Source of the DNA: Mortierella sp. BCC40632
Lineage: Eukaryota > Mortierellomycota > Mortierellomycetes > Mortierellales > Mortierellaceae
Assembly (NCBI GenBank): GCA_011634665.1
Contig: WAEK01000003.1
Coordinates: 936,001 to 1,000,000, forward strand
Reading direction: 5' to 3'
Length of the DNA stretch: 64,000 bases
The notes under the pieces: model-generated
Database searches by the model: none
What the model was told of the DNA's origin: nothing
Seen by the model: the letters and a program-made list of their open reading frames with translations, nothing else
Translations under genes and position numbers: made by a program
Shown here: piece by piece, positions 13,173 to 26,280 of the stretch
How the letters are laid out: every line of letters starts with the position of its first letter
Position numbering within the stretch: the stretch's first letter is position 1

Positions 13173-13578
13173 TTAAGAAACAACGCTTCTATACTCTTTT
13201 TTCCGTAGAGTAGCGCGGTGATGCTTGCCAATGGGACTGGTGACGAGTGGATTCCTCACTATGCCGTTGAAAAGGGGGTGAGGTGAGGTGTTCACAAGGT
13301 CCCTATTTTTTTATTTTTTTTTTTTTTTGTAGCACGGCTGACATCCCACCCACCCACTCACACACATACCACGTTATCCTTGTTCACAGAAGTCCTTTTT
13401 CTGCTTTTTATTCTGTTCCTTGTTCAGTTCAATGCTGACGTATCCTGTGGAGTTTTTTTTTTTTTTTTTTTTGCTGATGAATGGGGAAAAAACATTCCAA
13501 TGGAGAGAGGAGAGAAGAGAGTCCTTTGGGTAGAATGTCCTGAAAGAAAACAGGGCGACAAAGTAATTTTCATTGAAG

Positions 13579-13612
<34 letters not shown>

Positions 13613-13754
13613 GAGTCGATGGTGGAGGTATTGCATGGGAGTCCCATTTATTTTCTTTTCTTTTCTTTTTTTTTCCTTGAGGTGGAGGTGGAGGTGGAGG
13701 TGGGCGAATAAAAAAAAAAAAAAGCAACAGCAGTAGGTTCAAAAGATGACATTC
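13011..13754. other. Convergent intergenic region, low complexity
   Basis: Holds the GA tract, poly(T) and poly(A) runs including about 30 A near 13579-13608, and a GGTGGA-type repeat at 13680-13703. No gene seen. Confidence 0.6.
13129..13168. repeat. (GA)n microsatellite
   Basis: Twenty GA units in the 3' flank of TPT1. Confidence 0.9.
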
Positions 13755-14156
13755 CTAGCGCAGTTGGATTTGGGCGCGCTCTTCCCTCCTGTTGAGCCAG
13801 CTCTATTAGTGTAAAGGATTTCCCACCCCACCCCGTCATGGACAATGACAAACAGATTAGCTCTCCATTGACTACCACAAGACAGAGAAACAGCCAACCA
13901 TGAGAAAAGAAAGAAAGAAAGAAAAAAAAAAAGAGGATACCTGACACCCGCAGAATAGGATCATGAATGCGTAGAATGCAGTGGCGGTCAGACAGGCCTG
14001 AGCTGCTGCCTTGGGATCAGCGGGATCTTCGGTCGTATGGGTCAAGCTCTCGGCGGGTATGCTGAAGAGGTAGGCCATGATGCCCAGGAAGACAACTCCA
14101 AAGATGGAGAAGATAAAACAGCAGGTCGCGCGACCCTGAGAGACGACAGGCTTCAT
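13755..14156 (-). CDS. Small two-TM protein, V-ATPase subunit f / RNase-kappa-like, two exons
   Basis: Exons (transcript order) are 14156-13941 and 13802-13755, giving 87 aa. The protein has two hydrophobic helices, CCFIFSIFGVVFLGIMAYLF (about residues 11-30) and ACLTATAFYAFMILFCG (about 54-70), separated by a short polar loop. It ends in a basic tail after CQSWLNRREERAQIQ. Length, two-TM topology and the CQ..NRR ending fit the family of animal RNase kappa and yeast YPR170W-B, the f subunit of the V-ATPase Vo sector. The second exon encodes only 15 residues. Assignment rests on architecture and partial motif likeness, not a full alignment. Confidence 0.7.
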
Positions 14157-14387
14157 GGTTTCAAAAGGGGACGTGAGATACTGATGGCGTTTTGGGGGGT
14201 TTTTATGGATAGAGAGAGAGATGAGAAGGAAAGAAAGAGAACGAGAGACTATGAGGGGGGGAAGTGAAAGCGAGTAGAGCGAGGACAAGACAAGGAATTG
14301 TAATGTGATGCGTTTCGCGCTCTGCACTAACGAAAAGAGGTCATGACTGCTTTGATTACTTCTTACATCCCCTGATTCGGTCGACTC

Positions 14388-14392
<5 letters not shown>

Positions 14393-14433
<41 letters not shown>

Positions 14434-14434
14434 A
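14393..14434. repeat. (CT)n microsatellite
   Basis: CT repeat between the small membrane-protein start and the TFG 3' end. Confidence 0.9.
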
Positions 14435-14558
14435 GCGCATTACTTTTGACCTGCAAGAAGAAACACCTTTTTTTTATACAGAAAAGACAGAATCCCATCT
14501 CTGCTACATATCCACGGCATTCACACACACATACTTTCTCTCTCTCTCTTTCCACTAC

Positions 14559-14912
14559 CTAGCGAGGAGGGCCATAGACACTGTTGGATCTCGCAAATGG
14601 GGTCTGGGTCTGAGCTCCTGCTCCTGCGACATAGGGAGTGTATGACTGTTGAATATATGGGCTTTGCGCATAGGCCTGTTGCAAATATGGGGTTTGCTGT
14701 TGTTGTTGCTGCTGATGTTGTTGTTGCTGCTGCTGGGGTTGTTGCTGTTGGGGTTGAGGCTGCTGGGTTACTTGTTGCTGAGGTTGAGGTTGAGGTTGAG
14801 GTTGAGGTTGAGTGTACTGCTGGGTAGGGCCATGCTGCAATGGAGGTGGCTGCTGGCCCGGAGGCTGCATCTGAGGCATTGGCTGCCTTTGCTGTTGCTG
14901 TTGAGGCTGCGG

Positions 14913-14947
<35 letters not shown>

Positions 14948-15910
14948 GCGGCTGTGGCTGTGGCTGCTGCTGCTGCTGCTGAGGAACACTAGCAGTGAAT
15001 GGGGCATACTGTTGCTGAGGAGCATACTGCTGTTGAGGAAGCGGTTGCTGAGGTGTTGACTGATACACCGGTTGCTGTTGTGGTGTTACCTGTTGTTGCT
15101 GGTTATACGACTGTGTGGTGTATTGACCAGGCTGCTGCTGTGCCAAACTTTGAGGTGTCCATGCCTGGGCTGGCTGCTGCTGAGGCTGCTGTTGCTGCTG
15201 GTGTTGTTGTTGAGGTTGTGGTGGAGGTTGTTGTTGTTGTTGCAATGGTGGCTGCTGCTGAAGTGGGGGGTTCGCACTGGGCAAGGTAGGCTGGAATGTT
15301 CCCGAGGTATTCAATGATGGCGACACTGCTGGTGGACGAGACGAGACTTGACTAGAGACGCTGGTATGTCTTGCTAAAACGCTCGAGCGTGGCTCAAGGA
15401 GCTGATCTTGAGCAGCCAAAAAAAAAAAAAAAAAAAAAAACGCATGAGATCACGTTTTTCATTAGTCTTCGAGTTGTAGTCAAACAAGAAGGAAAAGAAA
15501 GAAACCTCCTGAAAGAATGCCACGTTGTGCTTACCGAGAGATTCGGCAGAGAGATACAAAGGGTTCGACTTTTCGGGAAGGATAGTGTCGATTTTAGTCG
15601 TCTCTGCTTCCTTCTTTGCCGTCTGTCCGGATCCGGTCACGCCTGGGCCTGAGCCTTTTGCTGCTGATGCCGCAGCACCTGGATGTTGAGATTGGATGGC
15701 ATCCAAGGCCTGGCCGATCTTAGCTTGAAGGTCAACGAGTGCTGCCATTACTGTAGCCACGGTCTGACCTTCACTCAACCCCTTTAGTCTTGTGGGAAGG
15801 TCGTCCAGAGAGACTATGATTGGATGCATTACTTTATCTACTCAAGGACGTCGCGTTAGTAAAGTGGTCAGAGCAAACGTTGGGCGGGAAAAGCCCAGGA
15901 ACATTTCGTG

Positions 15911-15943
<33 letters not shown>

Positions 15944-16335
15944 TGCTTCGTGCTTCTTACCATTCACAGTCAGCTTGACCAGACTGGAGATAGAGATTGC
16001 GTGCGAGATATCGGCATCATCGGTGATAGTAATAAGATCGCCATCTAGTCATGTAAAATGTACAAAAGAAGAAAAAAATACATGTGAAATTCTAAATGAG
16101 TGTCCTATCCCCTGTTGGTGAAAGCATGCATGTGGTAGAAAAAAACCTCTAAGAATGGAATACCCACCTTCGTCTTCGTAGCGCAAGATGAGATTGTTGA
16201 GATCGGTGGATATCTCGGAACGGAACAAACGCTGGACGATGAAACACAGTTCATTGTAGGTCGGCACTTGGCTGATGGGGACTCGAAGGTTGGTTCCAGC
16301 ACATTTGACTGTGTAAGTCGAAGAAAAAAAAAAAA

Positions 16336-16383
<48 letters not shown>

Positions 16384-16568
16384 TATGAGTGTCGATATAA
16401 TTCGGTAGAAGACGCGCTCTAGAGGACAAGAGAGGACAAGAGAGAACAAAGGGAAGGAAAAGGAGAAGGTGGTGGTGGTGGTGGTGGTGGTGGTGGCGAT
16501 GGCCTACATTTGATGACCACGGGTTTGTCGCTCACGGTGAGCTTGCGTAGTCCCTCGTAAGAGGTCAT
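14559..16568 (-). CDS. TFG-like PB1-domain protein with Gln-rich tail, five exons
   Basis: TFG organises COPII vesicle export at ER exit sites. In transcript order the exons are 16568-16508, 16308-16168, 16044-15961, 15837-15535 and 15406-14559, giving 478 aa. Residues 8-95 form a PB1 domain: KPVVIKFKCAGTNLRVPISQ, then TYNELCFIVQRLFR and the OPCA-type acidic motif LRYEDEDGDLITITDDADIS, closing with LVKLTVN. Residues 150-175 (ALVDLQAKIGQALDAIQSQ) are a short helical or coiled-coil segment. The last exon encodes about 280 residues of Gln/Pro-rich, low-complexity sequence with Tyr-containing repeats (YTTQSYNQQQQ, QQQYAPQQQYAP), which resembles the phase-separating tail of animal TFG. Introns carry long poly(T) and (CT)n on the sense strand. 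Confidence 0.88.
15911..15941. repeat. 31-nt poly(A) in TFG intron 3 (poly(T) on sense strand)
   Basis: Uninterrupted A run on the + strand, inside intron 15838-15960. Confidence 0.95.
16322..16381. repeat. Poly(A)+(GA)n in TFG intron 1, abutting the 3' splice site
   Basis: On the sense strand this reads about 19 CT units, then a poly(T) run, ending about 12 nt before the acceptor of exon 2 (16308). It looks like a composite expanded polypyrimidine tract. Confidence 0.9.
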
Positions 16569-17033
16569 TGGGGAGTGCCGTTTATTATTTGAATGGAAAA
16601 GGGGACAGGAGGGTGAGAATGAGAATGGGAGAAACAAAAGCGAGTGTTGTGAGAGTGAGAGAGAGTGAGAGAAAGAAACAAAAGACTCAGTGACAGGTGT
16701 GTCCATGCTATTCCATCCCCCCTTCTTATCCACTCTCCACCCCCCTTTGCCTTCCTTCCCACGAGCCCACCCGTGATTCCCTAATAAATAAGAAAAGGGC
16801 GTCAAAGCGCGCCTGGAAATCAAATCCCCGGATGATGGTTGGTGCCTCTCCTCCTCCTCCTCCTCCTCCTCCTCCTCCTGAAGTATCTCAGTCGTATCAG
16901 GTCCCATCAACGAAACGACGCCCCCAATTGGCTTTTTTTTATTCTCTCTGAGTCACGTGGATCGCGTCTACATACTAGAGTTGGTCCAGTGATTCGCACA
17001 CCCGTCCACACCACATTCCTCCTCATCCTCTCC

Positions 17034-18292
17034 ATGTCGGCACTACACAAAAAACTCGCCAGATTCCTCAACCCGAACAGAACCAACCACCAGGCTATTG
17101 AATACCATCGTTTACTGTTTAGCCTGTCACCACAGGTCCATGGTGGTACTGTCGGATGCTGGCAAAATAGATCAAATGTCATCCTTGATCAACTATGCTC
17201 CTTCTCTCACGCAACCCGAGTTGCGTGGCAAAGTAAATCGGCCTCGAGACTTGATATTCGAAAGCTGAATGCCATCATCCAGCAGCCAGCCATTGAGAAA
17301 CACTCTCTAACAAAAACTATGGGCAGAAAGCCCTGGACCGAAGAAGATGATAAACTTATCTACAAACTTATCGATGAAGGATTAAATACTTTGAAGCACT
17401 CCACTTCTTCCCTGGTCGATCTATCCAATCCGTTGACCATCGCATGTCTTATGCTAGAAGAGCCAGGCGCCCTAACGGCACCACAGAGGTTGTGATTCCG
17501 ATCATCAAATATAGGGGCGATAACGACAAGGACAGGATTACCATGGCCAAGGATGGCAGTAAAGGTAAACTCAAGGGCAAGACGCAAATCTCTCAGATTG
17601 AAAGGTTCAAATCTGCATATCCTTACCAGAGGAGACTATGGACAATAGAAGAGGATAGTCTCTTAATAGACTTGGTCCAACAGTATGCAGGCCAGCATGG
17701 CATATGGAGCCTTGTTGCCGAGGCAACCGGGAAAGATGGAGCTAGGATCCTTCAAGGCCGAGCAGGAAGCAGTTGTCGCACCCGATGGCAAAAGATCGTG
17801 GATGACATCAAATACGCAAAGGGAAAATGGAGCGCTGAGGAAACCGGTAGGCTCACTAAAGCAATCTTGGAGCTGACAACTAAAGATCTCCAACCAAAGG
17901 AGAAAAGGAAAGACCAGATGGAACAAGGGGCAGCTCAGTTTTCTTCCCTATCTGTCACGGACAAAAAGAACCAACGCGAGACGAACACGGCAAAAACTTT
18001 GAAATTGGAGGACGTGGATTGGGATTATGTCGCGGATGCGATTGGGACAAGGAGTATCCGGCAGTGCAAAGAACACTATCGCTCGCGTTTTCTTCCGACC
18101 TCAAATCGTGGCCATTGGGATCCAGATGAGCTAAACCGACTCCAGGAGGCTGTAAAGAAGTATGGTGTGCAATGGGGGGCTGTGACTCGACATGTCGGTA
18201 CCCGATCAATTGCCCAGGTGTACAGATCGTATCAATTGAGACGCCCGAGATTAGAGGGTAACGGTCAAGGAGAGCTGAAACTGACCACCTAG
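17034..18292 (+). CDS. Four-repeat Myb/SANT DNA-binding protein, single exon with apparent 1-nt frameshift
   Basis: Four Myb-like repeats are visible. Repeat 1 is KPWTEEDDKLIYKLIDEG, continuing in another frame as ALHFFPGRSIQSVDHRMSYA. Repeat 2 is RRLWTIEEDSLLIDLVQQYA. Repeat 3 opens GKWSAEE and ends with GTRSIRQCKEHYRSRF. Repeat 4 is GHWDPDELNRLQEAVKKYG. The reading frame changes by one base at the AAA run 17384-17386 in repeat 1. One extra A there would give 420 codons and an intact repeat, with no splice sites available to explain the shift. A start at 17034 is chosen, but the sequence before residue 95 is not recognisable, so a start near MGRKPW at 17320 is possible. A poly(A) run begins 15 bases after the stop. 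Confidence 0.75.
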
Positions 18293-18307
18293 CATCGCCA
18301 TCCTAAG

Positions 18308-18358
<51 letters not shown>
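18308..18358 (+). repeat. 51-nt poly(A) tract just after the Myb gene
   Basis: Uninterrupted A run starting 15 nt after the Myb stop codon. It could be a retroposition scar or simply one of the many homopolymers in this genome. Confidence 0.95.
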
Positions 18359-18360
<2 letters not shown>

Positions 18361-19124
18361 GGTCATTGACCCATGCCTGGTGGGACAGCTCTTTAAGTAA
18401 CTTTTCAAGCAGAGCTCAGAAGAGCTACTCTACACATGGAATAGTCAAATGTGGGGTCGTGCTTACAGCGTGGTTGATCTTTTTGTGGGTGAGTGGGGGG
18501 TGGTTGGGATGGCGCAAGAGTGAGAGATGGTTACCCCGCACCCACTTTTGTCCTGAGCACATGCGGGCAATTTTTTTTTCCCCTTTCCTTTCTTTCCTTC
18601 TTTCCTTCCTTCCTGTTTCCAACAGACCCGCAGGACATGCCTCCCTGTCAGGCCCTCCGTAACGGCCGTCGTTGATTAGGTTTTGCAGTGTGCTTCCGAG
18701 CAGTAAAATGAACCTGAGAGCATCCGTCGCAACAAAAAAAGAAAAAAGAAAAAAAAGGGAGAGATGGAGTGTTGGAGAGCGAGACGACAACACCACCATT
18801 CCTTTGTCGTCCGGAGGGTTTGTCGTGGCCCTGTGTGGCGCCAGCCTCCTCTGCGCCGGTTGTCGGTGTTGTTCTGGAGGGCCGTCTCAGTTGAAATGCA
18901 GAGCGACGACCCTGTCTTTGGCCCTGTCCCTTTCCCACTCCTCACCCGTGGGGTTGCGGTGGCCATCGGCCCAAAAAAAAAAAAAAAAAAAAAAAAAAAG
19001 GGACAAGAGGATGAGAGAGCACCGAAAAGCGGCTTGGATTGCCTTGCTCTCTGTCTCGTCTCGCCAGTATCCTGTGCGTGCCCATGCCTGCAACCTTTTC
19101 TTCTGTCCATTCCTTGCCGCACCT

Positions 19125-19162
<38 letters not shown>

Positions 19163-19177
19163 TCTATCTCTTTCTCT

Positions 19178-19222
<45 letters not shown>

Positions 19223-19466
19223 GCCCTATCATTCTCCGCCTGCATCCCCACAAGTAATTGCACCCTCGTTCACACCTTCTCCTCACCCTCTTTACACTTC
19301 AACGGAACCAACACTCTGGAAAGACGGTTAATTCATACATTCCCTTCCCCCTACCCTATTACCACCACCGCCACTGCTACTGTCGCCGCCAACGCCCTCC
19401 ATCGACCTTCATTGTCCTCAACTATTGACGATCCCTCTCCTCTCACGCACCCTTCTCCTTTTCGAC
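18359..19466. other. Intergenic, repeats only
   Basis: Contains a poly(A) run at 18973-18999 and a pyrimidine-rich (CT)n block at 19123-19220 upstream of the Ser/Pro-rich gene. I see no supportable gene; frames here are short and low-complexity. Confidence 0.5.
19123..19220. repeat. Long imperfect (CT)n/(CTTT)n block upstream of a + strand gene
   Basis: About 98 bp of CT repeat with CTTT interruptions, ending about 245 bp before the ATG at 19467, reading CT on the sense strand. Confidence 0.92.
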
Positions 19467-21105
19467 ATGAATATCCTGCGCGCTTGGAAAGACCGACGCG
19501 GCAAGGCTGACCGAAAACTCAAGCTGCCGACCCCCCGGACATGGCCTCTTTGCCAGGATTCTGGCTTTGGAAGCTCGTCGATCTCATCCTCAACCACGAC
19601 CTCGGATACATCCTATCGAAGTGCCAGCTTGGACTCTACCACCACACCAGCTATGCAGCATTCTGGAAGGGTCCTTTCAGGACCGACCAGGAGACACCTA
19701 CACCGATCCGACTCACATTCTCATCCTCTGCCCCCCTCCTCCATCCCCCCCTCTCCATCCCCATCATCCCCAGTACCCACCTTCTCACCAACGCGGCCCC
19801 ACACCTCCTCCCTTCATGATCAAGACGACAGCTGCAGGAATATCAGCAACTGCAGCAACAGAGGCAACAGAGGCACCGGGACCCTCGCCTTCGCGTCGTT
19901 TCATGATTGCCCTGTCCCATCTGCTCACATCTCTCAAGAAGCCATCCTCACGGAGGCCAGAGCTCGATACGAGATCCAGTCCAGTCGAACCCGATGCTAC
20001 TGCATCGCCTCCACCTCTGTCCAGACCAAGCATTCTATCTCGGTCCTTGTCCCATTCATACCTTGTTTCTTCCACCCCTTCATCTACGGTCAATACTGCA
20101 CCCTACACCATTCATTCATTCCTTGGGGGTCAAAGCGCGCTCCCCTCCCCATCGACTCTTGTTCCCGAGATTTCAGCGCCGGCGGTCTTTCCAGGGACAG
20201 GGCCCCTGGAGATGGCAGCCAAACGTCAACAGTTACTCCAAATCCAACAATGTACCAAGCGGAAACCAGCCCTGTCCTCTTCTTTTACTCCATCCCTGGT
20301 GACTTCTACTACGATGAGTTCCATCTCAACGGTAGCATCGAACACGACAGTAGCCACCTCTGGAGCAGTAACAGGAGGATTAGGCGGAAAGGCGGGTCGG
20401 CATTTGATCCCCCATCACCACAACGACACAGCCCCTAGTTGTATGAGTCCATCGACCGTGTCTGGACTCGACCCTTCCTCATTCTATTCTTCAGGGTCGC
20501 TTTCTTCTCCTGCTCCTCCTTGTTCATCTTTGTCTTCATGTTGTTCTTCGCCAAGATTGATCCGAAGAGATTCCGCTTCGTCGTACACTTCATCCATCCT
20601 CTCCTTGCCCAGTTCCCGATACACTCCAGCTCTTTTCTCCAATGATCCTCCATCCCCTCGACTCTCATCCTTGTCTCCTCCCTTGGGAACCCAGCCTCCT
20701 TCATCTCATTGGAGGATGCCACGTCGTCGTCGCGTATCGCTTACGACAAGATCGATGGACGAGATGGAAGTGGTGGTCACCAACTCGTCTTCTACTGCAA
20801 CATCATTACCACAAGAAGGAGAAGACGACGAGACCCTTACTCGATTGGTTGAGGACCCTGCGGAGGCTACAGTAACAAATGTACATGGACGCGATGCCTG
20901 CCCAATATCTTGCTCCACCAGTAAATCTCTTCCAGCTTCCAAACCGTCAATATTATCACCCTTGTCATCATCACCATCGTCGTCGGGAGGAGGCACTCAG
21001 CGGAGACTGGGACAAGGGTATGACATAACCACTATGTTCCAAATAGGCCCATTGGATCCGGCTCCTTCACCTACGACATTGCATGGTCAGGCGACTGCAC
21101 TGTAA
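19467..21105 (+). CDS. Ser/Thr/Pro-rich protein of unknown function, reading frame uncertain
   Basis: Two overlapping open frames carry plausible low-complexity coding sequence. The upstream frame, from ATG 19467, reads MNILRAWKDRRGKADRKLKL and then a Ser/Thr-rich stretch (SSSISSSTTTSDTSYRSASL) to about 19830. The downstream frame, from about 19850 to the TAA before 21106, is Ser/Pro-rich with HLLTSLKKPSSRRPELD, PSFYSSGSLSSPAPPCSSLS and RMPRRRRVSLTTRSMDEMEV. A third frame between 19830 and 19905 gives a Gln-rich helix-like stretch (RRQLQEYQQLQQQRQQRHRD). I found no clean intron joining them, so base errors or an unrecognised intron are likely. Mostly disordered; no domain is recognised. RRRRVSL could be a basophilic kinase site. 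Confidence 0.55.
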
Positions 21106-21472
21106 AAAAAAAGAAAGAAAGAAAAAAGAAAAAGATCCGAAAAAAGAAAGAAAATGCAATGTTCCGCTGGCCTTTGATTATTTGTTTTTGCGGCCTATAG
21201 GAAGGGGAAGTCGGCCTCACAAAAAAAGATGCACGGCTTCCCCTTCTATAACACAGCATAGTCTAGTAGTAGAGTAGTCCGTCATATGTACTTGAAGAGA
21301 TACCCAGATGCATAATGAAATGATGTATTGTAATGGTACAACGATGTGGTAAAAAAGTAGGAAAAAGGGCGAGAAGAGATAGAAAGAGAGAGAGATGCTG
21401 GTCTAGAAGTAGTAATAAGTAGTAGTGGTAGAGATTGGTTGTATTGGTAGTGGTAGTAGCATAGGGCGTTCT

Positions 21473-23362
21473 TCAGTGCCGATGTAGCCATCGGATCACT
21501 AGGTGAGCAAACCAAGTGCCTTCCAGGACCACCCAACGAACCATGGCCTCCAACAGGATACAGTCAATCATGCCTGAATAGAGACTCATCAACCCATCCT
21601 GTCGAATCGATCGAAAACAACAATCCCAAAACCCTGAATAATAAGTCGGGGCCATACCAATCCCGGGAAAGGATCCTCCCTGAGCAGAGACTCTGGAGGC
21701 AATGGTATCCAAAGGATAGAGTAGGATTCGCGTGAGCATACTACTGGACATGGCACACACCATCTCTGGATAAAATTCTTGAAGCAAGGTTGGGTTTCGG
21801 GGTGTGACGGAATAGAGATACCGAAGCCCTCGTCGTGCCCGATTGACCGTGACACTTGTGGCCGAGTTGACAGAGAGCATGGCGGCAATGATCGTAGCTG
21901 AAATATCTGTAGCCGAAACTGCTATCATGGACCTTTCAGCGCTCGTTTGTTGTTGTTGTTGTTGTTGTTGTTGTTGGGATCGCTCTCGGGGTGAATTATT
22001 GGGGGAAGACTGTGTGGAGGTTGTGGCCGAGGAAGAAGATGGGGTTGTTTCGGAAGACGATGACGCCGCCGCCGCAGCGGCAGTCATGGTAGTGGTAGCA
22101 GTGGTGGTGGCAGTGGCAGTGGCAGTGGCAGTGGAGGTGGAGGTGGAGGTGGTGAGGAATGCGGGCGGGGGGAGATTCTTGGATGACTTTTTACGACTAA
22201 AGTAATTGGCTGGGACAAGCCGAGGATAGATCCACCGGAAGATCCACGTCTGGATGATTTCAAAAAGAAGGTTGAGGACATAGGACGGGAACACGGTTGA
22301 GTAGAGCGGTAGGATGCCAGGGGATCGACCTCCGCTGTAAAAGAGTCCAATTAGATCGTGTACATAGTCGATAATAAAGGACTTTAGCAGGTTGAGGTAG
22401 CCCGAGTTGACAGGCCATGGACCGTTCCTAGCATCCATTCTTAGCAAGAGCGAGCTCCTCAAAAGTGGATACAGGGGTATGTAGAGGAAGAACTCGACGC
22501 TAGTATTTCAAAACGGAAAGAGAAAAAAAAAAGAACAAGAGTCAATGGCTCTGCTGGGTAGAATGCCTACATGGTTTTTCTTTGGGTTTCGTTCTTTCAG
22601 TCCTTTCTGTCGTTGTCACTTACGCCCGAGTCGTCAGGTAGATCAAGGTCTTTGGCAAGACCTTACGAGAGCGTTGTCGAAACCGCCCGATGATACTGTT
22701 CAGGAACGCCTCGTAAAAGATGGTGCAGGTATGGCAAATCATGCTACATGGCATTCCATACCATATCCCAAGGACCCCCTGAGAACGATAGACCTGGCGA
22801 AGGTATTGGAAAGAGGACCGAGGAGAGGTCTGTGGAAAAAGCTTTGGAAACACCTGGAGAAGGACGGAGAGCACTTGGAAGGGTCAATACACGCGCGTCC
22901 ACACAGACACAGACAGACACATGTGGTTGTTTCTACGGAGCGCCTATAAGAAACAAGCTGCTCTTGTGTATGTAATCTCCAGTTGGCTCCACTGACCTGG
23001 TGACGGTCTCTGATTCCAAAGAAGGGGTAGCACCCGATATTGTTCAGCGTCAACGAGGTGACCACAAGAATGAACCCACTCTTGTTCTCCGAAGCCTCGT
23101 CTCGGAGATTGGACGCCGGCAAGTAGACCGTAGTCCCCAGGATATCGCGCTCCGCGTCTGCTAGCATCTGCTGCCGCTCTTTGACTCTGGCCACGGTAGC
23201 TTCGTGTTCACGAGCCGCGTGGTCATCAGTCAGGTGCGGGTCCCGCTCATCCCCATTGCAAAAGTCTTCGTCCGGGTAGGGATTGCTCGGTCCAAAGGCC
23301 AGGGTCCAGATGGCGCTCAAAACCATGGCAGAGCGACAGTCCTTTTTTAGTGTGTTCTCTGC

Positions 23363-23410
<48 letters not shown>

Positions 23411-23790
23411 GGGTGGGAATGAGAGAATGAGGAGAATGCAATGGTCGTTTTGATAGACAGACAGACAGACAGACAGACGACAGGTGGATAGATAGATAGG
23501 TGGATAGATAGCACCATGGAATAAAGAACAATGAACAATGAAAAAAAAAAGAGAAAAAAAAAAAGCCACTGAAACTCCATTTCGATGCACTCGTATCCTC
23601 TTCTGTTTGCGCGTGCAGCAATGATGATGTTGATGATGTTGATGACAGGCGATCCATCCGTTGAAGGTCTCCATCACCACCACCGCCACCCTCGCCTACC
23701 TCGCTCTCTCCGGTCCTTTCCCTCCTTCTTGAGCCCCGCGACGCCCACCAGCTCTCAGCCCATCGCAGGACAATCTTGACTTTGCCCAGC

Positions 23791-23792
<2 letters not shown>
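21473..23792 (-). CDS. SLC25A46/Ugo1-like mitochondrial outer-membrane carrier homologue, four exons
   Basis: Proteins of this branch sit in the outer mitochondrial membrane and act in fusion/fission and lipid transfer rather than transport. In transcript order the exons are 23792-about 23570, 23358-22997, 22853-22624 and 22499-21473; the total is divisible by three (613 aa). Recognisable parts are TSLTLNNIGCYPFFGIRDRH, YRSQGVLGIWYGMPCSMICH, TLIYLTTRAVEFFLYIPLYP and the carrier-like MLTRILLYPLDTIASRVSAQ, followed by FRSIRQDGLMSLYSGM. Between the last two lies a Thr/Ala-repeat and polyglutamine insertion (about 22080-21930). The N-terminal 70 residues are disordered; a second in-frame ATG at 23657 is an alternative start. 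The exon 1 donor is weak (GTTTCA or GTGGCT). Confidence 0.8.
23368..23407. repeat. (GA)n in intron 1 of the SLC25A46-like gene, adjacent to the 3' splice site
   Basis: On the sense strand this is (CT)n ending about 10 nt before the acceptor ACACGCAG. Confidence 0.92.
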
Positions 23793-25462
<1,670 letters not shown>

Positions 25463-26277
25463 ACCTTCTCTCTCCCCTCCTCCACTTCCCTTCCCCTTCC
25501 CCTTCCCCTTCCCCTTCCCCTTCCCGTCAACCTAATCTGCCTTTTATTGATCGACGCGATCTTAGTAACAGTCAATATCGCACCAAGGTCTGTTCGAAAC
25601 AAAAGAAAAAAAAATAGAGAAAAAAGATGAAGTATTACTAACGCTCATTCTTGCGGGGGGGACGCTGGATCGCTTTCCTATACTGATATTTGGATAGGAA
25701 CGAGAAGAGCATGGAGATATTGTTGTCGACTAAGGCCGCCTCTAGGAAGATGCTACGAGTTTTTTCTTCTTCTTTTTCTTCTTTTTCTTTCTTTCTCTCT
25801 CCATCTCTCTTTCTCTTTCTCTCTCTCTTTAATCACAACCAAGAAGAAGGAAAGGGCTTGCAAGAGTCAATGAAAAAGAGAAACATTTGACAGGGGAGAA
25901 AAAAAAAACTAGCAGAATCTTGGATTAGATGGCCTACGTTTTATCCTAGAGACAACTTCATCGACTTTTCTCCCTTCTTTAAGCTCATGCTGAGGTGGAG
26001 GAGTAGTCCTATGCTAAACTATACCGCTAGTTGTGTGCGTGTGTGTAGTATCCTTTCCAAAGAAAAGAAAAAAGGAGAAACAATACAGGCAACGGAAACA
26101 AAACTATTTGACTCTGCTATGGAAAATGATTGTTATTTTATTTTATTTCTGGCTTGGAAGACTCTTACACCTCAATCACTACATCTTGGCAATAATGTGA
26201 AGTTCAAATATCGAAAAGAAACTCGTCATTTATTTCAAAAAAGGAAAGAAAAGAAAAGAAAAGAAGAAAAGCACTCT
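25463..26277. other. Intergenic between MED19 and the left GST arm
   Basis: Contains a CCCCTT repeat at 25493-25525, poly-pyrimidine near 25760-25830 and A-rich sequence. No gene supported. Confidence 0.5.
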
Positions 26278-26280
26278 ATT

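Noticed and set aside
14649..15317. Leu/Val-rich + strand frames over the TFG tail
   Set aside because: Antisense reading of CAG/CAA repeats; PB1-containing transcript is on the minus strand.
18295..19470. Large + and - frames around 18.7-19.5 kb
   Set aside because: Mostly translation of poly(A), CT and low-complexity DNA; no conserved segment.
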